Shown: positions 1-10,017 of the stretch, in pieces | How positions within the stretch are numbered: the stretch's first letter is position 1 | Layout: each line of letters opens with the position of its first letter | Origin: Candidatus Aenigmatarchaeota archaeon | GTDB lineage: Archaea > Aenigmatarchaeota > Aenigmatarchaeia > QMZP01 > JAFGSV01 | Assembly (NCBI GenBank): GCA_016934325.1 | Contig: JAFGSV010000012.1 | Location: 1 to 44,372 of the forward strand | Direction of reading: 5' to 3' | Length of the DNA stretch: 44,372 nt | Notes under the pieces: generated by a model | Told to the model about the DNA's origin: nothing | What the model saw: the letters and a program-made list of their open reading frames with translations, nothing else | Database searches by the model: none | Program-made: the position numbers and the translations under genes

Positions 1-3000
1 ACCTGCTCCTTCAGCGGCAACCAGAACTACACCTCCGCCATAGACCAGGACGACTACATCATAAACAGGGCGACCACCCGCCTCGACCTATACCACAACA
101 CAACCCTGTGGACCGCCGCCTACCCCTTCCCCGTCCCCGAGACCGTCGTCACCAACGGCACCATAAACGCCTCCAGCCTGCAGCCCAGCGTCAGCTGCTA
201 CTTCAACGGCTCCCCGTCATCCAACCCCAACACCACCACGTACGCCGCCGCTGTATACCTCAATTGGTCATGCTCCTTCGCCGGGGACGAGAACCACACC
301 TCCTCGTCCAGCCAGCAGTGGCTCGACGGATACACGACCGATTCCACCCCTCCAACGATCACGATCACCTACCCCACCAACAAGACCTACTACAACGTGA
401 CCTGCTTCAACTTCACCGCTTCCGAACCCACCGACGCATGCTGGTACAACCTCAACTCCGGAGGAAACGCGACCTTCGCCTGCGGCAACGCTACCCCGAT
501 CAACACCCTGCCCGACCAGCAGAACAAGCTCGAGGTCTACGCCAACGACTCCTCTAGCAACATAGGAGGCGGCACCGTCTACTACACCACAGACCATACG
601 GCTCCCGACATCGAATTCTTGGACCCGACTCCAGGCAAGTTCAATGTTACTACAGAGAACAACACATACATCAACCTGACTATAACGGAACCGGGGTACT
701 GTCTTCTTGACTGGAATGGCACGAACGAGACCATGACCAACGTGAGCAACATATTCAACGTGAGCAAGACGGACCTATCAAACGGCAACTACTCATACGC
801 TGCTTGGTGCAACGACACCTTGGGAAATTTGAACCATTCAGAGCTTCGCTGGGTTTATATAAATTGGACGGCTCCCGACATCACGGCACCGATGATCTAC
901 ATCTTATCGCCCCAGAACACGAGCTATCCGACCCAGATCGTTTATTTCAACGTTTCACTGAACGAGACAGGTGATTGGTGCGGATATTCCCTTGACGGAG
1001 AAGCCAACGTGACCATGACGGCCAACGCTACTGAAACGGGATTCGGCTCTTTCAACGATAGCATGTCAGAGGGCCAGCACAGCGTGAAGTTCTATTGCAA
1101 TGACACTGCCGGGAACATGAATTCCACCAGCACGGTGTATCTCTTCATCTCCGAAGTATGGATATCGAGCTGCAGAGCCCTTGGCACTTCGGGAGTGACA
1201 TACAAGATGAACCAATCCGTCAATACGTCAGGTTCATGTTTCACGATAATCAATAATAACATAACCTTGGATTGCCAGAACAACAAGATAACATACGGAG
1301 AAACCCCTTCAGATACCTATGAAGGTGTATACTCTGATTATGACGAAACAATAATAAGAAACTGCACAATAACTGGTGGAAAGCAAGGTATGCGATACGG
1401 TATCCTATTATATCAAAATAGCGATAATAATTATATAGAATATATCAATGTGAGCTACAATTCATATGGAATAAGAATTTACGCTTCTGATAACAACACA
1501 TTAACGAACATTACAGCAACTAATAACGATTATGGAATTTATTTATTGGCATCAAAAAACAACGTGTTTAGAAACAACAATATGAGCGGTAACAGCGTTG
1601 CTAATTTTGATTATTATTATTATTTATTTGGCACATCATCAAAAAGCTATTTTAATCAGATAGACACTTCAAACATACTTGACTATTCATACATCCTTTA
1701 TTATAACTATTCCATTTCGGATTACATCTTCGACCAATCAACAGCACCCAACGCAGGATCTGTTTTTTGTATTGAATGCAATAATATTACCGTAAAGGAC
1801 CTAAATCTTAGCCATCATAATGGGTATGGTTTGTTTTTCTATAATGTGAATAATTCTCGGATTGATAACGTGACGGCAAATTCAAATTTCAATGGAATAA
1901 ACATCTCATATTCCAATAATGATACTATCGTTAATACTAGAGCAAATTCAAATGCCAATTCCGGGATCGCATTTATAAAAAGTGAATTTATCAAAGCCGA
2001 AAATATTTCGACAACGTCAAATATTAACAACATCGTATTATTTTATTCAGATAATAACATCATCCGAGATTCACGTTCGAATGCATCGTCTTCTTATGAT
2101 ATTCTTATCAGAAGATGGACACCTGCATCAACCAACAACACGTTCTTGAACGTGAGTTATAATGAAACCAAAGAATATGTTCAAAGCGGTTGCGAATTGA
2201 TCAGAAAATGGTATGTTGATGCCAATATTACCAACGAATCGGGCATTTCTATGCAGGGAATGAATGTGTCATTTTTCAATAAAAACGACACCCTTTCAGA
2301 CTATGACATAACTCAATCCAACGGATTTACAAAAACATTCGGTCTCGTGGAATACATGGTTTACATAACCGGAAAAGAATACTGGACGAATTACACGATA
2401 TACGTCAATGATTCCACGGGAACCTATGAAAATTACTCGAATGCCGCAATCAATTTCAGCGACAATATTCAGATCGACGTAGTTATGCAACCCCCAGAGA
2501 ATATGCCGCCAGACATAGCATTCGTCTCGCCTACGGACATCGACGCCACCGTGACCCGCAACTACACTTACGTCAATGTCACGCTGTCCGAGTCCGGATC
2601 GTGCCTGCTTGAATGGAACGGCACAAACGAGACTATGGCAGGATCCGGCACTAACTATTACCAGAACAAGACCAACCTCACCAATGGGAACTACACGTTC
2701 TTGGCGCACTGCAACGACACCATTGGAAACCTGAACGTCTCCGATACGCTTTGGGTCTATATCAACTGGACGGCTCCCGACATCACGGCACCGATGATCT
2801 ACATCTTATCGCCCCAGAACACGAGCTATCCGACCCAGACCGTATTTTTCAATGTTTCCCTTAACGAGGCAGGGGGCTGGTGCGGATATTCCTTGGATGG
2901 GGCGGCGAACGTGACAATGGCACCGAATGCCACCAACAGAGGCTTCTGGGCCGTCAACTCGACAATGTCCGAGGGGCAGCATGAAGTAATATTCCACTGC

Positions 3001-6000
3001 AACGACACGGCAGGGAACATGAACTCGACCGGCTTGACATATTTCTTCATATCTGAAGTCTGGATATCTAGCTGCCAATCTCCGGGAACTCCGGGAGTCA
3101 AATACAATCTGAACCAGTCAGTGAATTCAACGGGAACCTGTTTCACGTTAACGGCTGACGACATCATTTTAGATTTCTATGGCAACAGCATAACTGGAGA
3201 TGGGGGTTCGATAGGCGTCAATTTGAACAATCATGATAATGTGACTGTAAAAAACGGGATGGTATCGAACTATTCCTACGGGATTCACTTTCAGTATGAT
3301 TCCAATTCAAATTTTATTAATAATATGACGATTTTTGCCAACTCTTATGGGATATTTCTCGAAGAAGGTTACAACAATACGCTGAAGAATAACAACATGA
3401 GCAACAACGCAATGGCCAATTTCTATTTCAAATACGATGACACATATCCGCCGGTCTATAACATTATAGATTCCTCAAACATCATCGACAACTCTTACAT
3501 GCTGTATTTCAATAGCTCCGTTTCCGATTTCGAATACAACCTGGCATCCACCCCATACGCTGGGGCCATCTACTGCCTTTATTGCAATAACATAACCATA
3601 AGGGATCTCGACCTTAGCCACAGGAATTCTCACGGCATATTGCTTTTGAACACAACCGGATCGAAGATCCAGAATGTGACATCGAATCACAATTATTATG
3701 GAATCGCCCTCAACAGCAGTTCGAATGCCACATTGTTCGATGTCAATGCTAACACCAATGAATACGGCATAGATTTGGCCCATAAATCAGATAACAACGC
3801 ATTCGTTAATTTAACGGCAAACTCGAATAAAAACGGAATCTCAATAAAAGCATCGTCCAATAACGTCTTTAGGAATATGGTAATGTCGGATATCGATGGT
3901 ACAAGCGTAAGTATGAGCGCCGGAGTCATGAGCATCAACAATACATTCATCAACTCGACGTACGACAATGAGACTGTCGATTCGAACTCGGAGCTCATCA
4001 GAAAGTGGTACATTTCCGTTAACGTATCGAATACGACCAATGACCCCCTGTCGGGCATGAACGTCTCGTTCTATAATTCAAGCTCAGGGCCCGCCGGTAA
4101 TAACACTACCCAGGCCAATGGATTGACCGAATCGTTCGAGCTCATAGAATACATCAACAAGGGCACTAAGAGCTATTGGACCAATTACACCCTATATGTC
4201 AACGATTCCTCGGGAACATACGATAACCACACGGACACGGGAATCAACTTCACCGGAAACATGCAGATCGACGTCGTGATGCAGCCGCATTCCATCGCCC
4301 CGCCTGACATCGCATTCGTCGCCCCCACTGACATCGACACCACGGTCGACCGCAACTACACCTATGTCAACGTCACCCTTTCCGAGCCAGGCTCGTGCCT
4401 GCTCGAATGGAACGGCACCAACGGGTCTATGTCAGGATCTGGTGTTAATCATTACGAGAACAAGACCAATCTCACCAACGGGAACTACACATACACGGCA
4501 TGGTGTAATGATACGTCAGGAAACCTCAATAAGTCCGGGATTCGATGGGTCTACACTAACTGGACACTGCCGGATAAAACTAAACCGACAATAACAATAA
4601 TATCGCCAATAAATACAACTTATCCAAATCGGACGATGAATTTCAGCGTTTGTTTGAACGAATTCGGCGATTGGTGCGGCTTTAGTTTGGACGGCTCAGG
4701 CAATATAACCATGACTAAGGCGAACGACACATGTTTCTACTATTTCAACTCCAACATGACCAACCTTTCACACAATGTAATTTTCAGCTGCAATGACACG
4801 GCAGGCAATATGAATTCAACCACGCAGACGTATTTCTTCATCAACTCGACAATGAAGATGAACATTGCCACCCCTAATGGAGAGGCCTACGTCAAAGGCC
4901 AAACCGTGAATATAAGCACAAATATCCTTGACTCGCTTGGAAACAGCCTTGATGGAGCTTCGGTTACGATAAAGACCAAGCACGACGAACTCCCCGACCA
5001 ATCATACTTCTGGGACATCTGTACCTCCACCCCACAGGGCACGGGCTGGTACAACTGCAGCCTTCATTCGACTGGGTCCACTTCATCAGGCTATTATGAT
5101 GTGAGAACGGAGGCGTCAAAAGCAAGTTATAGCAGCACGATAATAACCAAGGACAAGGCTTTCTACATAGGCGTGTCCCCCATCCTTCTGAATCCTTCCG
5201 TGAACCCAACAGCCGGAGAATGGTTCGATAAATACGACTTCTTCGTCGAAATAACAGATGGCGACCAGACGAAAAACAACGTCACATTATGGGTCAGCAA
5301 GGACAATATAACCTGGAAGAAAGTTGCGACGAAATATAATGTCATTCCGCTTGCTGCGGAATTTGACGTCAACTTCAATGACATCACTTTTACGGTTGAT
5401 GACAAAGGCGTCAAATATTGCAAGTTCAACACAACCGACTGGCCTTCTCTTTTCACCGATGAAAGCGATATTCTTAATTTCAACTTGAGCATATCCCCGC
5501 CATACATATACATAAACAAGCCTGCCAATGCATCAACCAGCAACGACACATTCAACGTCACCTTCAGCGAAACCGTCAACTGGTCAGCCTATGAACTGGA
5601 TTCAAACGGGACCAATATCACCATTGGGGCAGTTGCAACCTTCCAGAAGGCCTTGGGTGGGCTTTCCGACGGTCCGCATAACATAACGGTGCATGCAAAC
5701 AATTCCGCGGGAAACATGAACTCAACAATAAGATATTGGACAAGGGATACCGTTCCCCCTGACATCACAAACGTGACAAATGGAACCGTCTACGGGTCAC
5801 TGGCATATATCGAATGGTTCACAGACGAGCCTGCGAACTCTACGGTGTTCTACGGGACGAACGGCACTTCTGTGACAGTCAACTCGACCAACACAACAGA
5901 CCTGGCCCAGGATATCGATCACAGCATCTCGCTCTTCTATCTGACAAAGAACACCACCTATTATTACAACGTCACGTCGTGCGACGTCGCCAGCAACTGC

Positions 6001-7491
6001 AACACGAGCGGCACCCTGAACTTCACCACGCCATACTGCACGGCAACGTGGAGCTACGGCTCTTGGTCATCCTGCTCAGGCGGCCAGCAGACTCGCTCCA
6101 AGACCCAGACCAACTACTGCGAATACCCCTGGACGGGCACCGATACCCAGTCATGCGACACGGGAGGAAGCCCCGGCGGGGGCTGGACGCCACCCCCAGC
6201 GCAGAACGTGAGCATGAAGCCCGTGCTCGTCCCAGGCGTGGGGATTATCGACAACATAAAGCTGCAGGCGGCTGTCGAGCATGCGCTGGCGAAGGGGAAC
6301 CTGTCGGAGCCGGCGAAGCAGAACCTGCTGAGGCTCTCGGAGAGCATTAAGCAGGATATCGAGGCGATTAGGGAGATGTTATTCTCGGGCATAAGCACGA
6401 AGCTCAGGACTAGGATTAACTACACCGGAAGCATGAAGGTAAGGAACTTCATGGTATATGAGCAAGTCCCGAAGACCTTCGCCAACGATGCGAAGTACGT
6501 GACAGTGACGGCTCCCGGGGCGAACATCGCGGTCGTGGAGGAGGACCCGTCCTGGCTGATAACATTTACAGAGGTGAATCCGGGAGACGAGCTCTCGATC
6601 ACGTACGAGTCCGCGGGCAAGAAGGGATCTTCCATCCCCTGGCAGGTCGAGACCGAGGTTTATGCGGAATCCCTTGAAGAACCCCCCGTGGTCACGCCTC
6701 CTCCCGTCCAGACGCTGATATGCACACCTGGCTCGACGGCTTGCATCGGTGACAGGCTGCAGAAGTGCTCATCCGACGGCATGGAGTGGAACACCCAGGA
6801 GGTTTGCCAGCACGGATGCAACAAAAACATGCTGAGATGCAACCCCGCGCAGGTGACCGAGCCGCTAAGCCCCGAGTTCGATTACAGGCTGTTCGCGACC
6901 GTAGGGATCGTGGTCATCCTCTTCGCTCTGGTGGTCTCTGGTGGTCTCTACCTGCAGTCCATGCACAAGAGATACAGGAAGCACAAGGAAGCTAGGCAAG
7001 CCATAAAGAAGCATGAAGCAGAAAGTCGTGTGACCAAAAAAAGCGATGACGAAAAGCGGGTCGAGAAGATAGAGAAAGCCCTGCCAGGCCTTGAGGTGGC
7101 CTCCATGAAGATAAAGGAAGTCAGGGAGAGGCTAGAAAGGGAAAGGGCCAAGAGGCCGCCGGCAGAGCAGCCGGCGAAGGAAGTGCCAAAACAGACGGCT
7201 GAAAAGGAGAAGCGCCCGAGTGAAAAGAAGCCCAAGGCGGCCGGCAGGACGGCCGCTGACAAGAAGAGGGACCTGATCATGGCCACGGTCGAGGCCGGCA
7301 AGGAAAAGGAGCCAGTGCGGAAAGCGCCGGGGAAGCCGGAGGGAATTAAGCAAGAAGCGAAAGAATCCGAGATGCTGCAGAAGATCGAGAGCGGATTCGA
7401 CAGGATAATGAAGTCTTTGGATGAAGAGAAGAAGGAGATAGAGAGGGACATGGCGGAGGCTGTCAAGAAGAAGGCAAGAAAGGGAGGCTGA
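1..7491 (+). CDS. Giant surface protein, 5' end outside window
   Basis: The frame is open from base 1, so the start lies outside the window and 2496 residues are visible. The protein alternates Ig-like domains (W-C-N-D-T and A-G-N-M-N-S-T signatures) with NosD-like right-handed beta-helices. Two full units lie at about 600-2490 and 2500-4290, with a partial third unit at 4300-4860. Each helix is followed by an E-L-I-R-K-W-Y motif and an Ig-like domain. Further on are more Ig domains, a thrombospondin-1-like segment (W-S-Y-G-S-W-S-S-C, about 6048-6170), a Cys-rich repeat (about 6718-6840), one membrane helix (about 6890-6955) and a charged, coiled-coil-prone cytoplasmic tail of about 175 residues. 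Sequons N-x-S/T are extremely dense, suggesting N-glycosylation. It is anchored C-terminally, opposite to the other giant in the window. Adhesion or cell-envelope function is inference. Helix regions are AT-richer than the flanks. Confidence 0.9.
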   Translation, partial: TCSFSGNQNYTSAIDQDDYIINRATTRLDLYHNTTLWTAAYPFPVPETVVTNGTINASSLQPSVSCYFNGSPSSNPNTTTYAAAVYLNWSCSFAGDENHTSSSSQQWLDGYTTDSTPPTITITYPTNKTYYNVTCFNFTASEPTDACWYNLNSGGNATFACGNATPINTLPDQQNKLEVYANDSSSNIGGGTVYYTTDHTAPDIEFLDPTPGKFNVTTENNTYINLTITEPGYCLLDWNGTNETMTNVSNIFNVSKTDLSNGNYSYAAWCNDTLGNLNHSELRWVYINWTAPDITAPMIYILSPQNTSYPTQIVYFNVSLNETGDWCGYSLDGEANVTMTANATETGFGSFNDSMSEGQHSVKFYCNDTAGNMNSTSTVYLFISEVWISSCRALGTSGVTYKMNQSVNTSGSCFTIINNNITLDCQNNKITYGETPSDTYEGVYSDYDETIIRNCTITGGKQGMRYGILLYQNSDNNYIEYINVSYNSYGIRIYASDNNTLTNITATNNDYGIYLLASKNNVFRNNNMSGNSVANFDYYYYLFGTSSKSYFNQIDTSNILDYSYILYYNYSISDYIFDQSTAPNAGSVFCIECNNITVKDLNLSHHNGYGLFFYNVNNSRIDNVTANSNFNGINISYSNNDTIVNTRANSNANSGIAFIKSEFIKAENISTTSNINNIVLFYSDNNIIRDSRSNASSSYDILIRRWTPASTNNTFLNVSYNETKEYVQSGCELIRKWYVDANITNESGISMQGMNVSFFNKNDTLSDYDITQSNGFTKTFGLVEYMVYITGKEYWTNYTIYVNDSTGTYENYSNAAINFSDNIQIDVVMQPPENMPPDIAFVSPTDIDATVTRNYTYVNVTLSESGSCLLEWNGTNETMAGSGTNYYQNKTNLTNGNYTFLAHCNDTIGNLNVSDTLWVYINWTAPDITAPMIYILSPQNTSYPTQTVFFNVSLNEAGGWCGYSLDGAANVTMAPNATNRGFWAVNSTMSEGQHEVIFHCNDTAGNMNSTGLTYFFISEVWISSCQSPGTPGVKYNLNQSVNSTGTCFTLTADDIILDFYGNSITGDGGSIGVNLNNHDNVTVKNGMVSNYSYGIHFQYDSNSNFINNMTIFANSYGIFLEEGYNNTLKNNNMSNNAMANFYFKYDDTYPPVYNIIDSSNIIDNSYMLYFNSSVSDFEYNLASTPYAGAIYCLYCNNITIRDLDLSHRNSHGILLLNTTGSKIQNVTSNHNYYGIALNSSSNATLFDVNANTNEYGIDLAHKSDNNAFVNLTANSNKNGISIKASSNNVFRNMVMSDIDGTSVSMSAGVMSINNTFINSTYDNETVDSNSELIRKWYISVNVSNTTNDPLSGMNVSFYNSSSGPAGNNTTQANGLTESFELIEYINKGTKSYWTNYTLYVNDSSGTYDNHTDTGINFTGNMQIDVVMQPHSIAPPDIAFVAPTDIDTTVDRNYTYVNVTLSEPGSCLLEWNGTNGSMSGSGVNHYENKTNLTNGNYTYTAWCNDTSGNLNKSGIRWVYTNWTLPDKTKPTITIISPINTTYPNRTMNFSVCLNEFGDWCGFSLDGSGNITMTKANDTCFYYFNSNMTNLSHNVIFSCNDTAGNMNSTTQTYFFINSTMKMNIATPNGEAYVKGQTVNISTNILDSLGNSLDGASVTIKTKHDELPDQSYFWDICTSTPQGTGWYNCSLHSTGSTSSGYYDVRTEASKASYSSTIITKDKAFYIGVSPILLNPSVNPTAGEWFDKYDFFVEITDGDQTKNNVTLWVSKDNITWKKVATKYNVIPLAAEFDVNFNDITFTVDDKGVKYCKFNTTDWPSLFTDESDILNFNLSISPPYIYINKPANASTSNDTFNVTFSETVNWSAYELDSNGTNITIGAVATFQKALGGLSDGPHNITVHANNSAGNMNSTIRYWTRDTVPPDITNVTNGTVYGSLAYIEWFTDEPANSTVFYGTNGTSVTVNSTNTTDLAQDIDHSISLFYLTKNTTYYYNVTSCDVASNCNTSGTLNFTTPYCTATWSYGSWSSCSGGQQTRSKTQTNYCEYPWTGTDTQSCDTGGSPGGGWTPPPAQNVSMKPVLVPGVGIIDNIKLQAAVEHALAKGNLSEPAKQNLLRLSESIKQDIEAIREMLFSGISTKLRTRINYTGSMKVRNFMVYEQVPKTFANDAKYVTVTAPGANIAVVEEDPSWLITFTEVNPGDELSITYESAGKKGSSIPWQVETEVYAESLEEPPVVTPPPVQTLICTPGSTACIGDRLQKCSSDGMEWNTQEVCQHGCNKNMLRCNPAQVTEPLSPEFDYRLFATVGIVVILFALVVSGGLYLQSMHKRYRKHKEARQAIKKHEAESRVTKKSDDEKRVEKIEKALPGLEVASMKIKEVRERLERERAKRPPAEQPAKEVPKQTAEKEKRPSEKKPKAAGRTAADKKRDLIMATVEAGKEKEPVRKAPGKPEGIKQEAKESEMLQKIESGFDRIMKSLDEEKKEIERDMAEAVKKKARKGG
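865..937 (+). repeat. 73-bp exact direct repeat, copy 1
   Basis: By eye, this stretch matches 2767-2839 base for base. It encodes the junction between two Ig-like domains (W-T-A-P-D-I-T-A-P-M). The flanks have diverged, which suggests recent conversion or duplication of this junction. Confidence 0.85.
2767..2839 (+). repeat. 73-bp exact direct repeat, copy 2
   Basis: Second copy of the block at 865-937, at the equivalent place in the second Ig/beta-helix unit of the same protein. Confidence 0.85.
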
Positions 7492-7524
7492 TCGGTTAAA
7501 ACTTATAAATAATGAAAACATTTA

Positions 7525-7533
7525 CTTTATAAC
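7525..7533 (+). promoter_or_regulatory. TATA-like box for aldolase/phosphatase gene
   Basis: CTTTATAAC lies about 23 bases before the ATG at 7552. No Shine-Dalgarno sequence is visible, which fits a leaderless transcript. A second AT-rich element (about 7502-7511) lies further upstream. Confidence 0.5.
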
Positions 7534-7551
7534 CCAATAAAGTGGTTTGCT

Positions 7552-8643
7552 ATGAAAGTGACGCTTTCGGTCATCAAGGCCGACATAGGCGGCTTCCCTG
7601 GGCATTCCAGCATGCATCCCGCGCTCATGGAGATCGCGAGGCAGGAGCTCGGCAAGCAGAAGGGCAAGCTGCTCATCGATTTCAAGGTTCTTCATTGCGG
7701 CGACGACCTCGAGCTTATCATGACCCACACCAAGGGGGTCGACAACAAGTTGATACACAAGCTGGCCTGGGACGTGTTCGTCAAGGGCACGGCCGAGGCG
7801 AAGAAGCTCAAGCTGTACGGCGCGGGCCAGGACCTGCTCAAGGACACGTTCTCGGGCAACGTCAAGGGCATGGGGCCCGGGGTAGCCGAGATGGAGTTCG
7901 AGGAGAGGAAGTCCGAGCCGGTTATGATATTCATGGCCGACAAGACGGAGCCGGGCGCATGGAACTACGCCCTTTACAAGATGTTCGCTGACCCGTTCAG
8001 CACCGCGGGCCTCGTAATAGACCCGAACATGCATGACGGATTCACCTTCGAGGTCCATGACCTGTTCGAGCACAAGAAGGTCCTGCTGAAGTGCCCCGAA
8101 GAGATATACGACCTGCTGGCGTTCATCGGCCAGCCTGCGAGATACGTAGTCAAGCACGTCTTCAGGAATTCTGACAAGATGATAGCGGCTTCGACATCGA
8201 CGCAGAGGCTGAGCCTGCTCGCCGGGAGGTATGTCGGGAAGGACGACCCGGTCATGATAGTGAGGGCGCAGTCCGGCCTTCCCGCCGTCGGGGAGGTGCT
8301 CGAGCCGTTCTCATTCCCCTATACCGTGGCGGGATGGATGAGGGGCTCGCACCACGGGCCTTTCATGCCGGTCGGATTCGATCAGGCGACCCCGAGCAGG
8401 TTCGACGGTCCACCCAGGGTGATATGCGCCGGCTTCCAGCTCTCGGGGGGAGTGCTTGAGGGACCGTGCGACATGCTCAAGGACGTCTCCTTCGACCGGG
8501 CCAGGAAGATGGCAAACGAGATTGCCGATTATCTCAGGAGGCACGGGCCTTTCGAACCACACAGGCTTAGCGCGGACGAGATGGAATACACCACGCTTCC
8601 CGGGGTCATTAAGAAATTGGAAAAACGGTTCAGGAAGATCTGA
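7552..8643 (+). CDS. fbp: Fructose-1,6-bisphosphate aldolase/phosphatase
   Basis: This is the archaeal bifunctional gluconeogenic enzyme (FBPase class V). It condenses glyceraldehyde-3-phosphate with dihydroxyacetone phosphate and then dephosphorylates fructose-1,6-bisphosphate to fructose-6-phosphate. The 363-residue length is normal for the family. The N-terminus carries the conserved D-I-G-G-F-P-G-H segment (residues 11-18). D-K-T-E-P-G-A-W-N lies at about 130-138. A Y-x-x-K pair, Tyr227 and Lys230, fits the Schiff-base lysine and acid/base tyrosine known in this family. It converges with the phosphohexomutase gene, 13 bases apart. With tpiA and the hexomutase it forms a gluconeogenesis and sugar-supply neighbourhood. 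Confidence 0.96.
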   Translation: MKVTLSVIKADIGGFPGHSSMHPALMEIARQELGKQKGKLLIDFKVLHCGDDLELIMTHTKGVDNKLIHKLAWDVFVKGTAEAKKLKLYGAGQDLLKDTFSGNVKGMGPGVAEMEFEERKSEPVMIFMADKTEPGAWNYALYKMFADPFSTAGLVIDPNMHDGFTFEVHDLFEHKKVLLKCPEEIYDLLAFIGQPARYVVKHVFRNSDKMIAASTSTQRLSLLAGRYVGKDDPVMIVRAQSGLPAVGEVLEPFSFPYTVAGWMRGSHHGPFMPVGFDQATPSRFDGPPRVICAGFQLSGGVLEGPCDMLKDVSFDRARKMANEIADYLRRHGPFEPHRLSADEMEYTTLPGVIKKLEKRFRKI

Positions 8644-8656
8644 CCCTGCCTGCAGT

Positions 8657-10009
8657 TCATATCCCTTCTAACTCTTTTTTCAGTATTCCGAGGAACTCGT
8701 CGCTAAGCTTCTTAATTTTCACCTCATCGACCGCCTCAATGCTGATCCGAATGACAGGGCCCGTGTTGCTTGCCCTGATCAAAGCCCAGCCGTAGTCGAA
8801 ATCCACCCTCACGCCGTCGATGGTGTTCACATGCTCATATCGCGACGCGAGCTTCTTCTTAAGGCTTTCAATCACCTTGAACTTCAAGTCGTCGGCGCAG
8901 TCGACCTTGAGCCTCTTGAAGGGGTAGAGCGGGATCTCGTCGACTATATCCGATAGCCGCTTACCCGTGCCGGAAAGTATCTTGGCCGCGTACAGGCTCA
9001 CGGCAAGCGCATCATCCACGGGTATAATGCTGGGCACGCAGAAGTGGCCGCTCCTCTCTACGCCGAAGCAGGCGCCATGCTCGAAGACGGCCTGGACCAG
9101 GAACGAGTTGCCAACCCTCACCCTGTAGATGTCCCTGCCTTGCTTCTCGGCGATCTCGTCCATGACCTTCAGGCACTCGACGTTGGCGATTATGGGACCT
9201 TTCTCTTCCTTGGTCAGCTGCCTGAGTATGAGATAGGACACGGCCTCGGGCCCCATGATCCGTCCCTTGTCATCAAGCAGCTTGAGCCTGTCTCCGTCGC
9301 CGTCGAAGACTATCCCCATGTCGCTATGCTTCGACTTGTCAATCAATCTGGACAAGTCGCTCTCGTCGATGTCGGGAGGCCTGTTCGGGAAGTTGCCGTC
9401 AACGTCCCCGAAGATGGTTGCGACTTCGAAGCCTGCCTGCTCGAAGAGGTCGGGCGCCACCATGCCGGCGACGCCGTTCCCGCAGTCCATGACGACCCGC
9501 AGGGGCCTGTCAGTTCTACCGACCTTTGACAGAACGAACCTCTTGTAATCTTCGATGGGCTCCGCCTTCTCGACCCTGCCGGGCTTCTTTGCATCATGGC
9601 TTTTGCCGCCAAGCACGCGATTCCTGACCTTGTAGTTGTCGGGCTCGAAAAGCTCTATGCCGTTGGAATAGGCGAACTTTATGCCGTTCCACTCCTTTCC
9701 TAGATGGGAAGCGGTTATATAAGCTGACGGGAGATTCCTTTTCCACGCGAAGAAAAGGTACACGCCCCTGGGCAGCATCCCCACGTCTATCACATCCTTC
9801 CCGGACCGGATCACCCCGTCGATGAGGGCCTTCTTGAGGCCCGGGCTGGACTTCCTGCCGTCCATGCCGACCACTACGGCATCCTTGACGAACAGCGAGG
9901 CGAAGGCGTTCCCGATCCTTTCCATTATACGCTCGTCGAGGTCTTTGCCATACATGCCGCGGATGTCGTATGCCCTGAATATGTTAGGATTGATATCAGA
10001 ACCAGCCAT
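8657..10009 (-). CDS. Phosphomannomutase/phosphoglucomutase family enzyme
   Basis: This 450-residue alpha-D-phosphohexomutase interconverts hexose 6- and 1-phosphates, feeding nucleotide-sugar and glycan synthesis. The phosphoserine loop is T-A-S-H at residues 99-102. The metal loop D-G-D-G-D-R is at 236-241, the sugar-binding loop G-V-E-R-S-G-H at 316-322, and the phosphate-binding R-A-S-N-T-G-P at 412-418. The serine loop reads S-H-L-G-K-E-W-N-G where the usual form is S-H-N-P-x-x-x-N-G, so the N-P pair is replaced. I chose the ATG at 10009. A GTG at 10018 in frame overlaps the stop of the upstream HIT gene and is an alternative. It is the last gene of the tpiA-HIT-hexomutase operon. Substrate preference (mannose or glucose) cannot be read from the sequence. 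Confidence 0.92.
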   Translation of the reverse strand: MAGSDINPNIFRAYDIRGMYGKDLDERIMERIGNAFASLFVKDAVVVGMDGRKSSPGLKKALIDGVIRSGKDVIDVGMLPRGVYLFFAWKRNLPSAYITASHLGKEWNGIKFAYSNGIELFEPDNYKVRNRVLGGKSHDAKKPGRVEKAEPIEDYKRFVLSKVGRTDRPLRVVMDCGNGVAGMVAPDLFEQAGFEVATIFGDVDGNFPNRPPDIDESDLSRLIDKSKHSDMGIVFDGDGDRLKLLDDKGRIMGPEAVSYLILRQLTKEEKGPIIANVECLKVMDEIAEKQGRDIYRVRVGNSFLVQAVFEHGACFGVERSGHFCVPSIIPVDDALAVSLYAAKILSGTGKRLSDIVDEIPLYPFKRLKVDCADDLKFKVIESLKKKLASRYEHVNTIDGVRVDFDYGWALIRASNTGPVIRISIEAVDEVKIKKLSDEFLGILKKELEGI

Positions 10010-10017
10010 AATAACCA

